Shown: positions 1 through 11,570 of the stretch, in pieces
Layout: every line of letters begins with the position of its first letter
How positions within the stretch are numbered: the stretch's first letter is position 1
Source: Miscanthus floridulus
Taxonomy: Eukaryota > Streptophyta > Magnoliopsida > Poales > Poaceae
Direction of reading: 5' to 3'
Assembly (NCBI RefSeq): GCF_019320115.1
Contig: NC_089581.1
Location: 10,727,707-10,791,706, forward strand
Length of the DNA: 64,000 nucleotides
Position numbers and translations under genes: made by a program
Notes under the pieces: model-generated
Told to the model about the DNA's origin: nothing
The model's input: only the letters and a program-made list of their open reading frames with translations
Database searches by the model: none

Positions 1-407
1 GGTAGCCTGGCATACTCCACCCCTCCTTCTGAACAAAAAGGATGCACAAGGGTCGCACAAAAAAGATAGGGGAACTCCTGATCACCCTCTCGCTCTGTGT
101 ATAGAGGCTCAGGGGCTCTTCCTACAACCAAGCCAAGACCTAGCGACCCAAACTCGCACTCGAAGGCTCAGCAAACAACCCCTCCTTCCGAACGAAAAGG
201 ATGCGCAAGGGTCACACAAAAAAGATAGGGGAACTCCTGATCGCCCTCTCACTCCGTGCAGAGGCTCGGGGGCTCTTCCTACAACCAAGCTGAGACCCAG
301 CGACCCAAACTCACACTCAAAGGCTCGGCAAATAACCCCTCCTTCCAAATGAAAAGGATGCGCGAGGGTCGCACAAAAAAGACAAGGGAACTCCCAATCG
401 CCCTCTC
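1..407 (+). repeat. Internal tandem repeats of the outer LTR retrotransposon (left part)
   Basis: Three copies of a 157-159 bp unit begin at about 22, 181 and 338. Each starts CCTCCTTC and contains AAAGGATG, GCACAAAAAAGA, CCCTCTC and CCCAGCGACC. The third copy is cut at 407 by the Tat-type element and resumes after 14393. I see no coding frame of retrotransposon type. The segment belongs to the plus-strand element whose 3' LTR is at 15403-16761; its 5' end lies left of the window. Confidence 0.75.
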
Positions 408-1488
408 TGTTAAAACTAGAGGTTTCAACCTACGTGGCGAAGACCAAGGCCTCCGTCCATTAGACGACTGGCCTCGGGCGGAGGCACGGAGTACGAGCGA
501 TAAGGGGAATAGTGGAGAGTAAGGGAATGGCATGAGAAGTTAAGGTTCCATTAATTCACTCACCAACCAACCTCCATGGTTACAAGTGTCCCCTATTTAT
601 AGGACTCAACTACCACATAACAGAATTTATTACAATGCCCCTCAACTACTATAGTACATTCCTGGAATATTCTGCCGCTAGCCTTTTATTCGCGGGGCAG
701 TCCTGCCACACTGTTTCTAAGCAATGGGCCTCCACGAGCGGTCGGCCCACTATAGCCAGTCTTCGGCCCAAAGGCCTGGCTCCCCGGCGCCGGCCTTCAT
801 CCCCCACGGCGCGCCGCTCCCTTGGCGGCCCTCCGCCAGACGGTCGAAGACGTTCTCCGTGGGTATCCACCCGGCCGCGCGGGGGCTAAGGTTCTCGCCG
901 CTGGCCTTCACGTTCAGGGGCACGCTATTGCCTCGGAGAGTCCCCGCCGGTCTAGGCAGAGACATCACCAGCTGGTTTCTGCCCGGCCACTGGCCTCGGA
1001 GCCTCCGCCATCAATGGCGTGCTGTCGCCTTGGCGGGTCTCCACCGGTACGGGCGGAGGCATCACCAGCTGGTCTTCGCCCGGCCGCTGGCCTTCGAGCC
1101 TCCGCCCTTAGTGGCGCACCATTGCCTTGGAGGGTCCCCGCCGGTCCAGGCGGAGACATTATCTGTAGGTCTCCGCCCGGCCGCGCAGGAGCCGTGCTAG
1201 CACGCTTGCGCCCACTGCGAGCGCCCGCGCTTGAGTACCTGTGCACACTTGGGCAAAATCGTTTGTTTGGTTAGTTTAGAGATAAGGCTGCCTCCGCCCG
1301 TAATATCGGAGACGTCCGCCTGAGCGGTCGGCGGGGTGCGTGCCTGGCCTCGGCGGAGTCCATGATGACCCCTCGAGCATGGTCGAGAAATCTCCTAGTT
1401 AGCACCTGGTCTCCGCCCGCTCGAAGACGCCTTGGTGACACCCTGCTACCAAGGGCCTTCGCCACCCGCCAAGAGCCATGCTACAATA
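408..1488 (-). repeat. 3' LTR of the Tat-type element
   Basis: Aligns end to end with 13308-14388. On the plus strand it begins TGTTAAAACTAGAGG and ends CTACAATA, where the other copy ends CTACAACA, so one terminal base has mutated. CCTATTTATAGG at about 592-603 contains the LTR TATA box, read on the minus strand as CTATAAATAGG. Confidence 0.9.
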
Positions 1489-1502
1489 GTTCCCCCTTTT
1501 GA
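1489..1502 (-). other. Polypurine tract of the Tat-type element
   Basis: The minus strand reads AAAAGGGGGAAC directly before the 3' LTR boundary. A purine run at this position is where plus-strand DNA synthesis is primed in LTR elements, and it fixes the element's orientation. Confidence 0.8.
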
Positions 1503-1795
1503 GACCATGGTTCGCCAGAGCGTACCGTGAGCTCAAAACGCCTTAGCCGAAGGCGTCCACGGGGGTGGAGGCCACTTTCGGCATCTTCGAGCGAGACCCC
1601 ACTACTTCCCCCCTAGCCCGCTCTGGCGTAGCCGTTGGTCTCATCAAGAATAGCCATTGGGCAGCAAATGTAGCCATTGCCCCATGTCGCGGCTGTTTCC
1701 GCTGTGTCAGTGTCCGTTACGTTCCCCGTGATTTTTTCGGAGGTGACCGTTGTGCAGCGGGCAAAACTTCCAGAGATGACCGTTGTGCCCGCTGC

Positions 1796-1804
1796 CTATA
1801 TAAG
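1796..1804 (+). promoter_or_regulatory. TATA box for the antisense accessory gene
   Basis: CTATATAAG lies outside the LTR and about 260 bp upstream of the first long plus-strand reading frame (2066). It faces away from the element's own LTR promoter. A separate promoter is what an antisense gene in a retroelement would need; use of this one is inferred. Confidence 0.55.
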
Positions 1805-2065
1805 GGTGCTCTTGGTGGCGGGGTCCCCCCACACACCGCTCACTCACTTTCATTGCGTCCGAGGAAACGTTCTCTGCCCTCTTCGCTTTCGCCTCTCGCT
1901 ACCCTTGCTCACTCTGTCTTTCTGTTCGCGTCTCACGCTTAGGTTGCGATCGCGGTGGCTCTCCTTTCTACCTCTGCCCAAACTCACCGGCCCGCCTTCT
2001 CCGGACCCTACCGCCACCTTCTCGGCATTAGGGCCATCGGCTAGGGTGCATGCTTTGAGGAGTGC

Positions 2066-4093
2066 ATGCTTGCCTCTACCTCCATGTTGGAGTTGGAAAA
2101 GCTGGTGGAGGAGGATTTGGGGAGCGTCTCTGCGTCCATCGGAGACCTAGTCGCCGCGGACTCCAGAGACAAGGTGATAAAATCTTGGGACTTTGGCCCA
2201 TCCTCTATTACTGAGGAGGCAATCACGGAGATGCTGAAGGAGTCATGTTTTCCTTCTTCCCAGGTGAAGATCCCTCCACCAGGTCAGACTATTCCGGAGC
2301 CAGAGGAAGGATACGCGGTGGTCTTCCAGGACTTCTTCACCTACGGCCTCCGATTTCCTTACATTCCCTTCCTCCATCGGGTGTTGGAGACCTTCAATGT
2401 TCAGCTCCATCATCTGACTCCCACTACTTTCCTGACTCTTAGCAAGTTTTGCTGGGCGTGCGTCTCTTATGGTGCCGAGCTAGATGTGGACAACTTTTGC
2501 ACGTACTATGAACTGTAGATGCAGCCGAAGAGGAAGAAGGAGGTGCGAGATGGCAAGGAGGTGGAAGTGACCTATCAGTACGGTAGTTGCACTTTCATGT
2601 CCAAGAGGAACCAAGGCGTGGATCGTCTGGAGATATCTTTTTGCCAGAAGGGCAAGTGGGACCACGGCTGGCTCGAGCAATGGTTCTACGTGAAGACTTA
2701 TGGGGTCCGCAGCATAACCGAGGATGGCAAGGAAGTCTCGGAGTACCCACTAACTTCTCGGATGGAGGAGATGGTGCCACACACGTGCGTGGATCCGCCG
2801 GAGGAGGTGTCTCTAATGCGGGAGGCCTATGATCGGGCTTTTGTGGCCGCGTGCCGCTACTCTGGTGGTCGCGATCTGGTGGAGGAGATCATGGCCTCCA
2901 ACTACTAGCCCTTGGGCAAAAACAACCCAGCTTTTCAGCTAGAACAGGTCAAGGTCCCCGTCTTTGGGCCGGAGGCTGGGATTCCGTTCCCCCGCTTTGG
3001 TCAGTCTTTGGGGGAGGGAGTGACGGAGGACGGTTTTGTCTCCAAAGTTGAGGAAGCCGCCATAGGACTGGTTGGCAAGATTTCCAAGCATGAGTACACG
3101 TCTCGGATGGCCGTGGCAGGCACCATGCCGTGGCTTAATAGAGTTTTTGAGGAGGTCGATATCATATACCGGGAGCGTGAAGTTCCTGCTGAGGTCCTGG
3201 CCTTGATTAAAAAGAAGAAGAAGAAAGCCTACGCAAAGAATGTTACAGCGGAGGCTGAATCCAAAAAGAGGAAGGGCGCCACCATATCTCAGGCGCCTGT
3301 GAAAAAGAAAAAGAAAAATGGAGCCCCGCTGATTGCATCGGCTTTGTCTTCCGCTGGTAGTGCGGGTGCTGCCTCCGCCGGCAGCGAAGACGCTGAGAGC
3401 TCCTCCGCCCCATCAGCGGATGCTCGAGTTGCAAGCGGAGGGGATCGCAGCTCTCCCATAGCTCCAGCGTGCCCGATGAGCGTGGTGGTGAGCGGTGCCA
3501 GGTGGCCGGAGAGTGGCGTTATCCCGGCGTGCCCCTCGCATGGTGCAACGAGCGTCGGTGATCGGCTAGAAGATAGCACCGCCGAGCCTATGCCCAACGT
3601 TCTTGGCGGGCTGTGCTCAAGCTCTGAAGAGGACATGGAGGCTGTCCCGCGGCGTGTTCCTCCGCCCTCTGCCACTATCATGCTTTCGCCCGCACCTGCG
3701 GCCGACGTAGGGTGGCCGGAGGCTGCTCTTGCTGAGGAGGCTCTGGCGGCTCGGCCTTCTTCGAGCCCTCCGCCCACCGGGCCACTGGCTGGGGAAGTCC
3801 GTCCCCTTGGGCCTTCATCACATGATACGGCGGAGACTTCTGCTCAGAGGGCGCGGCAAGCTGCTCTGCCCGGGCTCTTTATGAGTAAGCTCGTTTGGTG
3901 GACATCTTTATGTTTATTGTCTTCTCCCGGTTCATCTCTTTGCATGTTGTGCCAAGTGCCAATACTATGCACCTGCTGCTTTGCAAGTGATGTTATGGCT
4001 GGACTTCTCACCCTAGAGGAGCGAGCAGCTACCGCTGGTGCTAGGTTCGGTCTAGGGCAACCGGGGCTGACGGCGCCGGGTCTGAGTAAGTAA
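2066..4093 (+). pseudogene. Antisense accessory gene, N-terminal part (Transposase_28-type domain)
   Basis: One continuous plus-strand frame of 676 codons, opposite to gag-pol, interrupted only by two in-frame TAG codons (2516-2518 and 2906-2908). The first about 280 residues resemble the plant domain listed in Pfam as 'putative gypsy type transposon' (Transposase_28, PF04195), seen in EGYAVVFQDFFTYGLRFPY and the following aromatic-rich segment. Residues after about 370 are lysine-rich (KKKKKK runs), then Ser/Ala/Pro-rich and probably disordered. GT donors follow near 3893 and 4085, with acceptors near 4175, 4326 and 4509, so the gene was probably spliced. Antisense ORFs of this sort are known from grass Tat-type elements such as Grande. 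Function is unknown. Confidence 0.7.
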
Positions 4094-4509
4094 AAATATT
4101 TTCATTTTGATCATCATCTGGTTAGTTTGTGACCTGCCCTCTGACCTAAGCTGCTGTTGTGTCTTTTTTATGTAGGCTCCTCTGACACTTCTATCTTAGG
4201 TTGGGAGGAGTGTTATCTTGCCATTCTTGGAGACGTCGGAGGTGGCCTTTGGCTGTTGGTGCGTTTAACATGAAATTTGCTTTTCTCACCTCATTGTTTC
4301 TTGTTTGTTTGTTCCTCTTTGAACAGATCGCTTCAAACAGCATCTGAGGGATATGGATTTCTTCTAGCTTCTTTGCGTTCACCTGGAACACCAGAGCCTG
4401 GTGCGCCTCCGACGGTTTTACCCCTTTCGTTGTTTTAAAATTTTTTGCGTATGCTCGTTTCTAGTCTTGTTCTTGATTCCACTGTTGATCGCTTTGGGTT
4501 TTTTTGCAG

Positions 4510-5846
4510 GGGTATCACACGGGCGTTGTAATGGAAGAGCATTGCACCCAGGAGGTCTCCGATCGTGACGCCACGATCAAAGCGCTCAAGGTGGAAATCG
4601 AGCGCCTGGAAGGTGAAAAAGGGAGTCTATCAGACTCTCTCATAGCTCTCCGCCTGTCTCTGGCGGAGAAAGAGCGAGAAAGGGATGGCTTGAGGGTTGA
4701 TCTTGCCAAGGCCCGGGAGGCGAAGGTTTTGTCCACTGAGCAGACTCGTAGGGCGAGTGAGCTGGCCGAGGGTCTCCGGCGAGAGCTCGCCTCCGAGAAG
4801 GAGTCCGCAGCAGTGGTGAGGGAGCAACTTTCTCTGACGACGAGGCGTTTGGACTCGGTCAAAGGGGTCCTTGCTGCGACTATTGGTCACTATCGGGCCA
4901 CCATCGCTGAGCTTGGAGGTGAGACCTCCACTCCTCTGGAAGAAGACAGCGTGTACGCCCTCGCTTCCTGGCTAAAGCGTCATCTTGCGAAGCTCCCTAG
5001 TCTGATCAATGGTTGCACGGACTACGGGGCACTAGCGGGAGGGGCGAACTATGCCAAACTCTTGGCACACGGTGGGTGTATGCACACCGAAAGTATTCTA
5101 GAGGGGGCACTGCCTGGTCCGGAGGAGCTCAGTGAGACCTCTCTTGGCTTGCGAAAAACCTTAAGAAATTTCATCGGGCACTTTTGGGCTCCATTTGGGA
5201 GATCTGCTGCCTGGAAACTGGCAGAGGACAAGCAGGTGAAGGTACTTATAGCTCTTGTAGTCACCCTTTTTGTCCTTTTTTTGTTGCTTTTGGCCCTGAC
5301 ATTCCAGCCTACGCCGCAAGATGCGCAGAAGGGTCTTGCGGGTAGGCCTCTGTTGGTTTCGTGCTCGGTGTCTGTGGTTGGTGCCTCCACCGATGGTGGT
5401 GCTTCGGGAGGATCTACCATCGGCAGGGTCGGTGGTCAGAGGCCGCAGGCTCCGTCTCCGCCCACCGCTGATGCGAGCTCCGCTCCAGGGACTTCCGCCG
5501 CTGCCGATGCACCGGAGGTCTAGGCTCTTTGTAGCATTTAGCTGTTCTAACGTGTACCTCATAGTCCAACTGGGCTTTTGTGAATAAAGTTTATTTTGTT
5601 CTAAATGGTTTTGTGCAAAATTTTAATCTTGCGCAGGTTCCGAATCAAGATCCTACGCAAGACGTTGCTCCTTTGACTCTCTACAACGATGGTATTTACG
5701 TGAGCAGAGAGCTTTGGGAGTATTGGCATTCGGCCTTCCCTTGCAGCATCGCGCACGATGTATTTGAGTCGGTTAGGTTTGACATAGACGACGAGCGTGC
5801 TGGGTTTACTCGCGCGCTCGCTTGGCGCGGACCTCCGCCACAATAG
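4510..5846 (+). pseudogene. Antisense accessory gene, C-terminal exons (coiled coil)
   Basis: After the acceptor TTTTTTTGCAG the frame continues to 5523. Its first about 120 residues form a long charged heptad-like segment rich in Glu, Lys, Arg and Leu, typical of a coiled coil, followed by a less regular domain. GT at about 5236 and AG at about 5307 could remove a hydrophobic stretch that otherwise reads like a membrane segment. A last exon after the acceptor at 5636 would encode about 70 residues, including LYNDGIYVSRELWEYWHSA, and stop at 5846. Exon joins are inferred from splice signals only. Together with 2066-4093 it forms one antisense gene. Confidence 0.6.
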
Positions 5847-6902
5847 TTAGGATTTTATTTCAAGTTGGTGTTCAGTAAGAATGTTTCTTGACACCTTATG
5901 GAATACAAGACTGGTTCACTTTCTTGATTGTTTGTGCAGTATCTTGAGCCCATCGTGGTAGTTTACATATCTCATCTAGTCCCGAGCTCGCGCGCTGTTG
6001 TCCTTTGCTCGAGCGATCGAGCGCGATACAGAGGTGGTGGCCAGGACCTTTGGCCCATTTTTTCTCATTCTCTGTGTTTGCTTGATGGCCGGGGTAGAAG
6101 TCTCCGCAGCTTTTCGACCGGCGAAGGCGTACCCGAGGTCTGCCTGGCGAGGCTTGCCGATTCGTCGTTTGATCTGGCTGGGGGTTTGGCGCAGCTTGTG
6201 TAGACGGTGGAGACTCTAGATATTTCTTTAGCTGGGTGTTTTAGCTGTCTGGAGGTGTGGGTCTCCGACGCTGCGCACCCGTGGGACATGGTTGATCTTT
6301 GGAGATGGTAGGTTAGGTCTCCAGCGTTAGGGGGATGTTACGAGTTTTTGTGCGATATCCCCTGCTCCCATAGGCCTTTGCTGTTCATCACCGTGCCATA
6401 AGCCCTCTCTCTTTTCCCACTGTCTCCGACTATCTACCGTTGCCTCTGATTTTATGAGTTTTCGTACAATATCTACGGCCGACTTGAATATCTAAGGAGA
6501 CCCCTGCCTCCATGGCTATTGCTATGGCTTTTGCCTACACTATGCCTTGCTCCCCCCTTGCGCCCTTGCGCCTTATGCTGACTAAGTTTCTTAAGGGTGC
6601 GGGGGGATCTGTCTTTATAGTGGGGTGGTGGCTTTCGGGCGTTAACATTTTTATACGTTGTTAGGTGGAATGCATCTTGGCTTTAATGGCCTATATGTTG
6701 CCTGAATTAATCGTTCTTCTTGAGATCTTTGAAGTAAAGAGGCCTGGCGCCGCAGTGGTGGTAGTGTTTTGTCAGGCACTTTCTGTTTTCCTATTACGGA
6801 TAGCGGAGACCTTTTTCCTAGTTTTTGCGTCACAATTTTGTTTTCCCTGACGCTAGGGTTTTTTTGAAAGGTCGGAGGCCTGTTCCACCTAGGTTGTTGC
6901 CC
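5847..6902. other. Non-coding spacer of the Tat-type element
   Basis: No frame with recognisable protein. It contains scattered GTCTCCGAC and CCTCCG words shared with the LTRs. It lies between the 3' end of the antisense gene and the 3' end of pol, so transcripts from both sides would converge here. Confidence 0.6.
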
Positions 6903-7235
6903 TGATGCCTGAGTTTGGTCAGGTCTTTGTCAATGGTCGGAGGTCTTTTTGGCCGAAGATTTTTTCCTTGAAGCCTGACTTTGGTCTGGTCTTTGTCAAG
7001 GGTCGGAGGCCTTCTTGGCTCAAGGATTTTTTCCTTGATGCCTGACTTTGGTCAGGTCTTTGTCAAGGGTCGGAGGCCTTCTTGGCCCGAGGATTTTTTC
7101 CTTGATGACTGACTTTGGTCAGGTCTTTGTCAAGGGTCGGAGGCCTTCTTGGCCCGAGGATTTTTTCCTTGATGCCTGACTTTGGTCAGGTCTTTGTCAA
7201 GGGTCGGAGGCCTTTTTTGGCCATAGAGGTCGTTT
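6903..7235. repeat. Tandem repeat, five copies of a 66-67 bp unit
   Basis: Units start near 6903, 6969, 7036, 7103 and 7170. Each holds TGACTTTGGTCAGGTCTTTG, CAAGGGTCGGAGGCC and GATTTTTTCC. The array is inside the Tat-type element and is bounded by unique sequence. TGACTTTGGTCA is an imperfect palindrome in each unit. Confidence 0.88.
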
Positions 7236-7553
7236 CAAATTGCCCTTGCCTGTGGCTGGTGCTTTGAAAGGACCTATTTTTTTGTTTACCGAATATTGCG
7301 GCGCCAGAGCTGGCCGCTTTCGGTATTGGGCTCTGTGTGGTGTTCTTTTGGGGAATTACCTCTTTATACTTGTAGAGGATTTTTACATTGAGCCTGCCTC
7401 ATTAAAAACCTCACCTTCGTTTGGAGTTCCCCTGTGAGGAAAAGAGTACAGGCTCTTTTACATTTTGTTTCGAATGGAGTAAAAAAAAACTAAGGTAATT
7501 GCATGTAGGGGCCTCCGCTTATATTTTGCGGAGGTTGCCCTTTAGTACATTTC

Positions 7554-8639
7554 CTAGATGTAGTATCTACGAAGACTATCGATATTCCATGTGTGGGTTG
7601 TTGTGATACCTTCGCTGTCGGTCAAGTGGAAAGAACCAGGTCGGCCTGCTGCCGTTGCTGTGTATGGGCCTTCCCATTTCGGTTGCAACTTACTGACGAA
7701 TTGTGCGTTTGGTTTTCTCCTGAGTACGAGGTCTCCATGTTTTATGTCTTTCCTTACCACCTGAGAGTCTCTCCACTTCTTGGTTTGTGACTGATATTTT
7801 GCAATGTTGTCGACTGCTTCTAGTCTGGTGGCTTCTATTGTTTCTTTTGCATACTCTTCATCTTGCAACATCAGCTGGCTTGTTGTGCGGAGGCTTTTGT
7901 GCTTTATTTCTTCTGGCATCATGGCTTCTTCTCCATAGAGCAGTTTGAATGGTGTGAATCCTGTTGTTCTTGAGACGGATATATTGTGTGACCAAATAAC
8001 TCTAGGTAGTTCATCTATCCATCTTCCTTTGCGTAGGCCCAGCAGTGTCTTTGATATTGCTGAAAAGACTATTCTGTTTGCTCTTTCAACTGCTCCATTG
8101 GACTCTGGGTGGTATACAGAGGCGAAGGCTAATTTCGTCCCTATGCTTTTGCAGAATTCTTTGAAGTTCTCTGAATCGAATTGTTTTCCATTGTCTACTG
8201 TCAAGATCCTTGGTACACCGAATCTACAAACGATGTTCTGCCAGAAGAATTTTCTGATAGTTTCTGAGGTTATCTTCGCCAGCGGCTTTGCCTCTATCCA
8301 TCTTGTGAAATATTCCACTACCACTACTGTGAATCTGTTTCCTCCTTGGGATGGAGGTAATGGGCTGACCAGGTCCATCCCCCATCTTTGCAGCGGCCAT
8401 ATCGGAGGTATAAGCTGGGTCTCCGCTGATGGTTTTGACTGTCCTAGAGAGAAAGTTTGGCATGCTTTGCATGTTCTGACTGTCTGCTCTATGTCTTATA
8501 TGTGTGTTGGCCAATAAAAGCCTTGCCTTATTGCCTTTGCTGATAAAGCTCTGGAGCCAATGTGCGACCCGCAGATTCCTAAGTGTATTTCTTGAAGCAA
8601 TTCTATGCCTTCGCTCTGCGATATGCATTTGAGGAGAGG
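7554..8639 (-). pseudogene. Integrase region of Tat-type pol
   Basis: The minus-strand frame from 8378 to 7554 gives 274 residues of integrase core and C-terminus. The D,D-35-E residues can be placed at MDLVS, TVDNGKQF and GAVERANR. The C-terminal part has the GDLVLRR and PKWEGPY signatures of Gypsy integrases. Upstream, the zinc-binding part is visible (GSRALSAKAIRQGFYWPT, then CKACQ). An in-frame TAA at about 8496-8498 and a TAG at 8640-8642 interrupt it. The frame is the same as RT and RNase H, so these are point stops in a formerly continuous polyprotein. Confidence 0.9.
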
Positions 8640-10619
8640 CTAGAGTACTCCTTTCTTGTACAGTACATCATTTACGATTGTGTAATTTCTTGCCCTAGCC
8701 TGTATTCTTGCTGCTTTTGCTTCATCTTCTTCGGTTGTTTTGCCTTCTAGGAATTCTGTTATCACCTTTCTCCAATCTTCATTTTGCAGGTGTAGTATGG
8801 GTTTTGGTGCCTTCGATGTCTCCGCAGTTGTCGGAGCCTTCAAGATCTGGTAAAAAGTGTTTCGAGGCAGTGGCAGGTTGTTTGCTGCAGCCTTTGCCAA
8901 TTCATCTGCCTCTGCGTTTTCTGATCTTGGGATGTGCTTTAGGGTGAAACCCTCGAATCTCCGCTCCATGTTTCTAACAACGGGTAGGTATTTGATGAGT
9001 TCTGGCTCTCTTGCTGTGTATTCTTTCTCTACTTTGCCAGTGACCACTTGAGAATCTGTTTTGACTGTCAATGTTTTTGCCCCTAGGGCTTTTGCTTTGC
9101 TCAGCGCTAATATCAGGCCTTCGTATTCTGCTATGTTGTTTGTTGATTTGAATTCTAGCCTTACTGCATATTTTAGTCTGACGTCGGAAGGTCCCGTTAG
9201 GATAGCGGAGGCTCCTGCTCCAGCTTGGCCCCAGGCTCCATCCGTGAATGCTATCCAGCCTTGAGCTGTAGGTTGCGTCTTGGGCTCTGTCGGAGGTGTC
9301 CAATCTGCTACAAAATTAGCTAATGCTTGTGATTTGATTGCTGTTCTAGGGACATATGAGATTCCAAACTGTGATAGTTCTGTAGCCCATTTGCCTATTC
9401 TGTCGGAGGCTTCTTTGTTTCTGAGCAAGTCTTGTAGTGGCAGAGATGTTGGAACTGAGATTTCGTGGGCTTGAAAGTAATGCTTTAGTTTTCTTGATGC
9501 CATCAGCACTGCGTAGGTGACTTTTTCTACCTCTATATAGTTTAGCTTGGCTCCAGACAGTGCTTCTAAGATGAAATAAACTGGTTTTTGAGTTTTGCCT
9601 GATTCTTTTTCCATCTCGTGAACTAAAACTACGCTGACTGCATGGTCGGAGGCCGCCACATATAGCAATAGGTGGTTGTCCGATTCTAGGACAAAGACCA
9701 TCAGTGAGTTAGCCAGATACTCTTTCAAGTCATGAAATGCCTCCGACTGCTTGGGCCCCCATTCGAAGTTGTCTCTGCCCCTCAGGGCTTGGAAGAAGGG
9801 TAGGCTATGTTCTGCTGATTTTGAGATGAATCTGTTGAGCGCTGCTATTCTTCCCGTTAGCTTTTGTACTTCCTTCTTGTTTTTGGGCTCTGCCATTGCT
9901 ATTATTGCTCTGGTTTTGTCCAGGTTTGCTTTGACGCCTTCGTTGCTTATGATATAACCGAGCATTTTCCCTTTTGTAACTCTGAATATACATTTCTCTG
10001 GGTTGAGGTGGAGGCCTGCTGTCCTGAGGTTGGCGAAGGTTTCCTATAAGTCAGAGACATGATCGTCCTTGTTCTTGCTCATGACGACTATGTCATCGAC
10101 ATAGGCTATGATGTTTCTATCTAGCTGTGATCCCAAAACCTCCTTTGTCATTCTGGCGAAGGTTGCTCCAGCGTTCTTTAGTCCCTCTGGCATTCTGGTG
10201 TAGCAGTATGTCCCGAATGGGGTGGTGAAACTTGTCTTGTCTTCGTCTTCTTTTTTCATCCAGATTTGGTGATACCTAGAGAAACAATCGAGGAGGGAGA
10301 ACCTCTGGCATCTGGCTGCCTTGTCGACGGAGGCATCTATTCTTGGCAATGGGAAGGGGTCTTTCTTGCAAGCTTTGTTTAGGTCTGTGAAATCTATGCA
10401 CATTTTCATTTTGCCATTTTTCTTTGGTACCAAGACTATGTTTGCGAGCCATTCTGAGTACTTGACTTCCCTGATCACTTTTGCATCTAGCAATCTTTGC
10501 ACCTCCGCCTTTGCTGCCATGATTCTATCCTTTGACATTTTTCTCTGTTTTTGCTTTCTTGGTCTCATGTTTTTGTTGATATCCAGTTCATGCTGTATGA
10601 TGTCCCTACTGACTCCCTA
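8640..10619 (-). pseudogene. Reverse transcriptase, RNase H and second RNase H of Tat-type pol
   Basis: Minus strand. 10568-10044 encodes the RT fingers and palm, with LVPKKNGKMKMCIDFTDLN, SLLDCFSRYHQI, TPFGTYCYTRMPEGLKNA and the catalytic YVDD. After an in-frame TAG (10044-10046) the frame continues from 9965 to 8640 with the RT thumb, a first RNase H (LLLYVAASDHAVSVVLVHE) and a second RNase H starting WIAFTDGAW and ending near IPRSENAEADELAKAA. Two successive RNase H domains mark the Tat lineage. In-frame TAG codons at 10617-10619 and 8640-8642 bound this stretch. Confidence 0.92.
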
Positions 10620-11570
10620 GTGGTTGGAGGCTGACCAGGCGAAGATGTCCTTGTTTTTTACTAGGGTTGCCATGAGCTCTTCCTCTTCTGCCTTGCACAA
10701 TTTTGAGCTGATTGTTACTTTTCTATCCAGTAACTCTTTTTCTAGAGGGGTTAGCTTTGTCTCTTCTTGACCTGCCATATCTGTTTCTCCTTTGGGCATG
10801 TCTAGAGGCTCTAGTTCTTTATTTGCTAACTCGACTGCATTGATGTTTCTTTGGGCTCTGTAGATAGCTTTCTCTATGTTTCTTGCTTCTTTCTGGCTGC
10901 CTCGAACTGTGATAATACCATGGAGTGCTAGTATCTTCATGCACAGGTAGGCCATATGCAGTGCTGCGTTGAATTTGGTTGTAAATCCTCTGCCCAAGAT
11001 GGCATTGTATGGGTAATACAGATCGACGACGTCGAATGTTATGTACTCGGTTCTGGCATTCGCTTGGGTTTCGAACGATACTAGGAGTGAGATTTTTCCT
11101 AGTGCTTGTATTTGCTTGCCTCTGAATCCTATTAAAGGGGATTCAGAGGGTTGTAGTTGATTTCTGCTGAGCTTCATTTGGTCAAATGTATTTGCGAAGA
11201 TGATATCTGCCAAGCTGCCTGTGTCGACAAGTATTCTGCTTATCTCTCATGCTGCTATGTTTGCCTTGATCACCATTGCATCTGCATGAGGGTAGCTTTC
11301 TAGTTGGAGATCTTCTTCTATGAAGGTGATTGGGACTCTGGACCAATCTGTGTGTTTCACCGGGCCTTGGACTGCTATATTGTTTACCAGGCGGAGGTGA
11401 TCTTTTTTCTGCTTTTTCATTTGAAACTCCATCGATGATCCTCCGGCGATTGGCAATATCATGCCTATTGTTGGCAGTGCTCCATGAGGGTTGACTTGGT
11501 TTTCTGGGTTTGGCTCATTTTTTGGTGTTGCGGGCTGGTTGTGTGGTGGTGGCGGAGGCAGTTGCTGCAT
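10620..11570 (-). pseudogene. Aspartic protease region of Tat-type pol
   Basis: Minus strand. The catalytic triad is read as LVDTGSLADIIF, with DTGS codons at 11214-11225. The upstream frame (11570-11247) holds a proline-rich linker and the lead-in FIEEDLQLESYPHADAMVI, typical of Gypsy proteases. One in-frame TGA (11247-11249) lies 7 codons before the active site. Downstream, NAILGRGF corresponds to the ILGR-type segment of retropepsins. It is in frame with RT. Confidence 0.85.
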
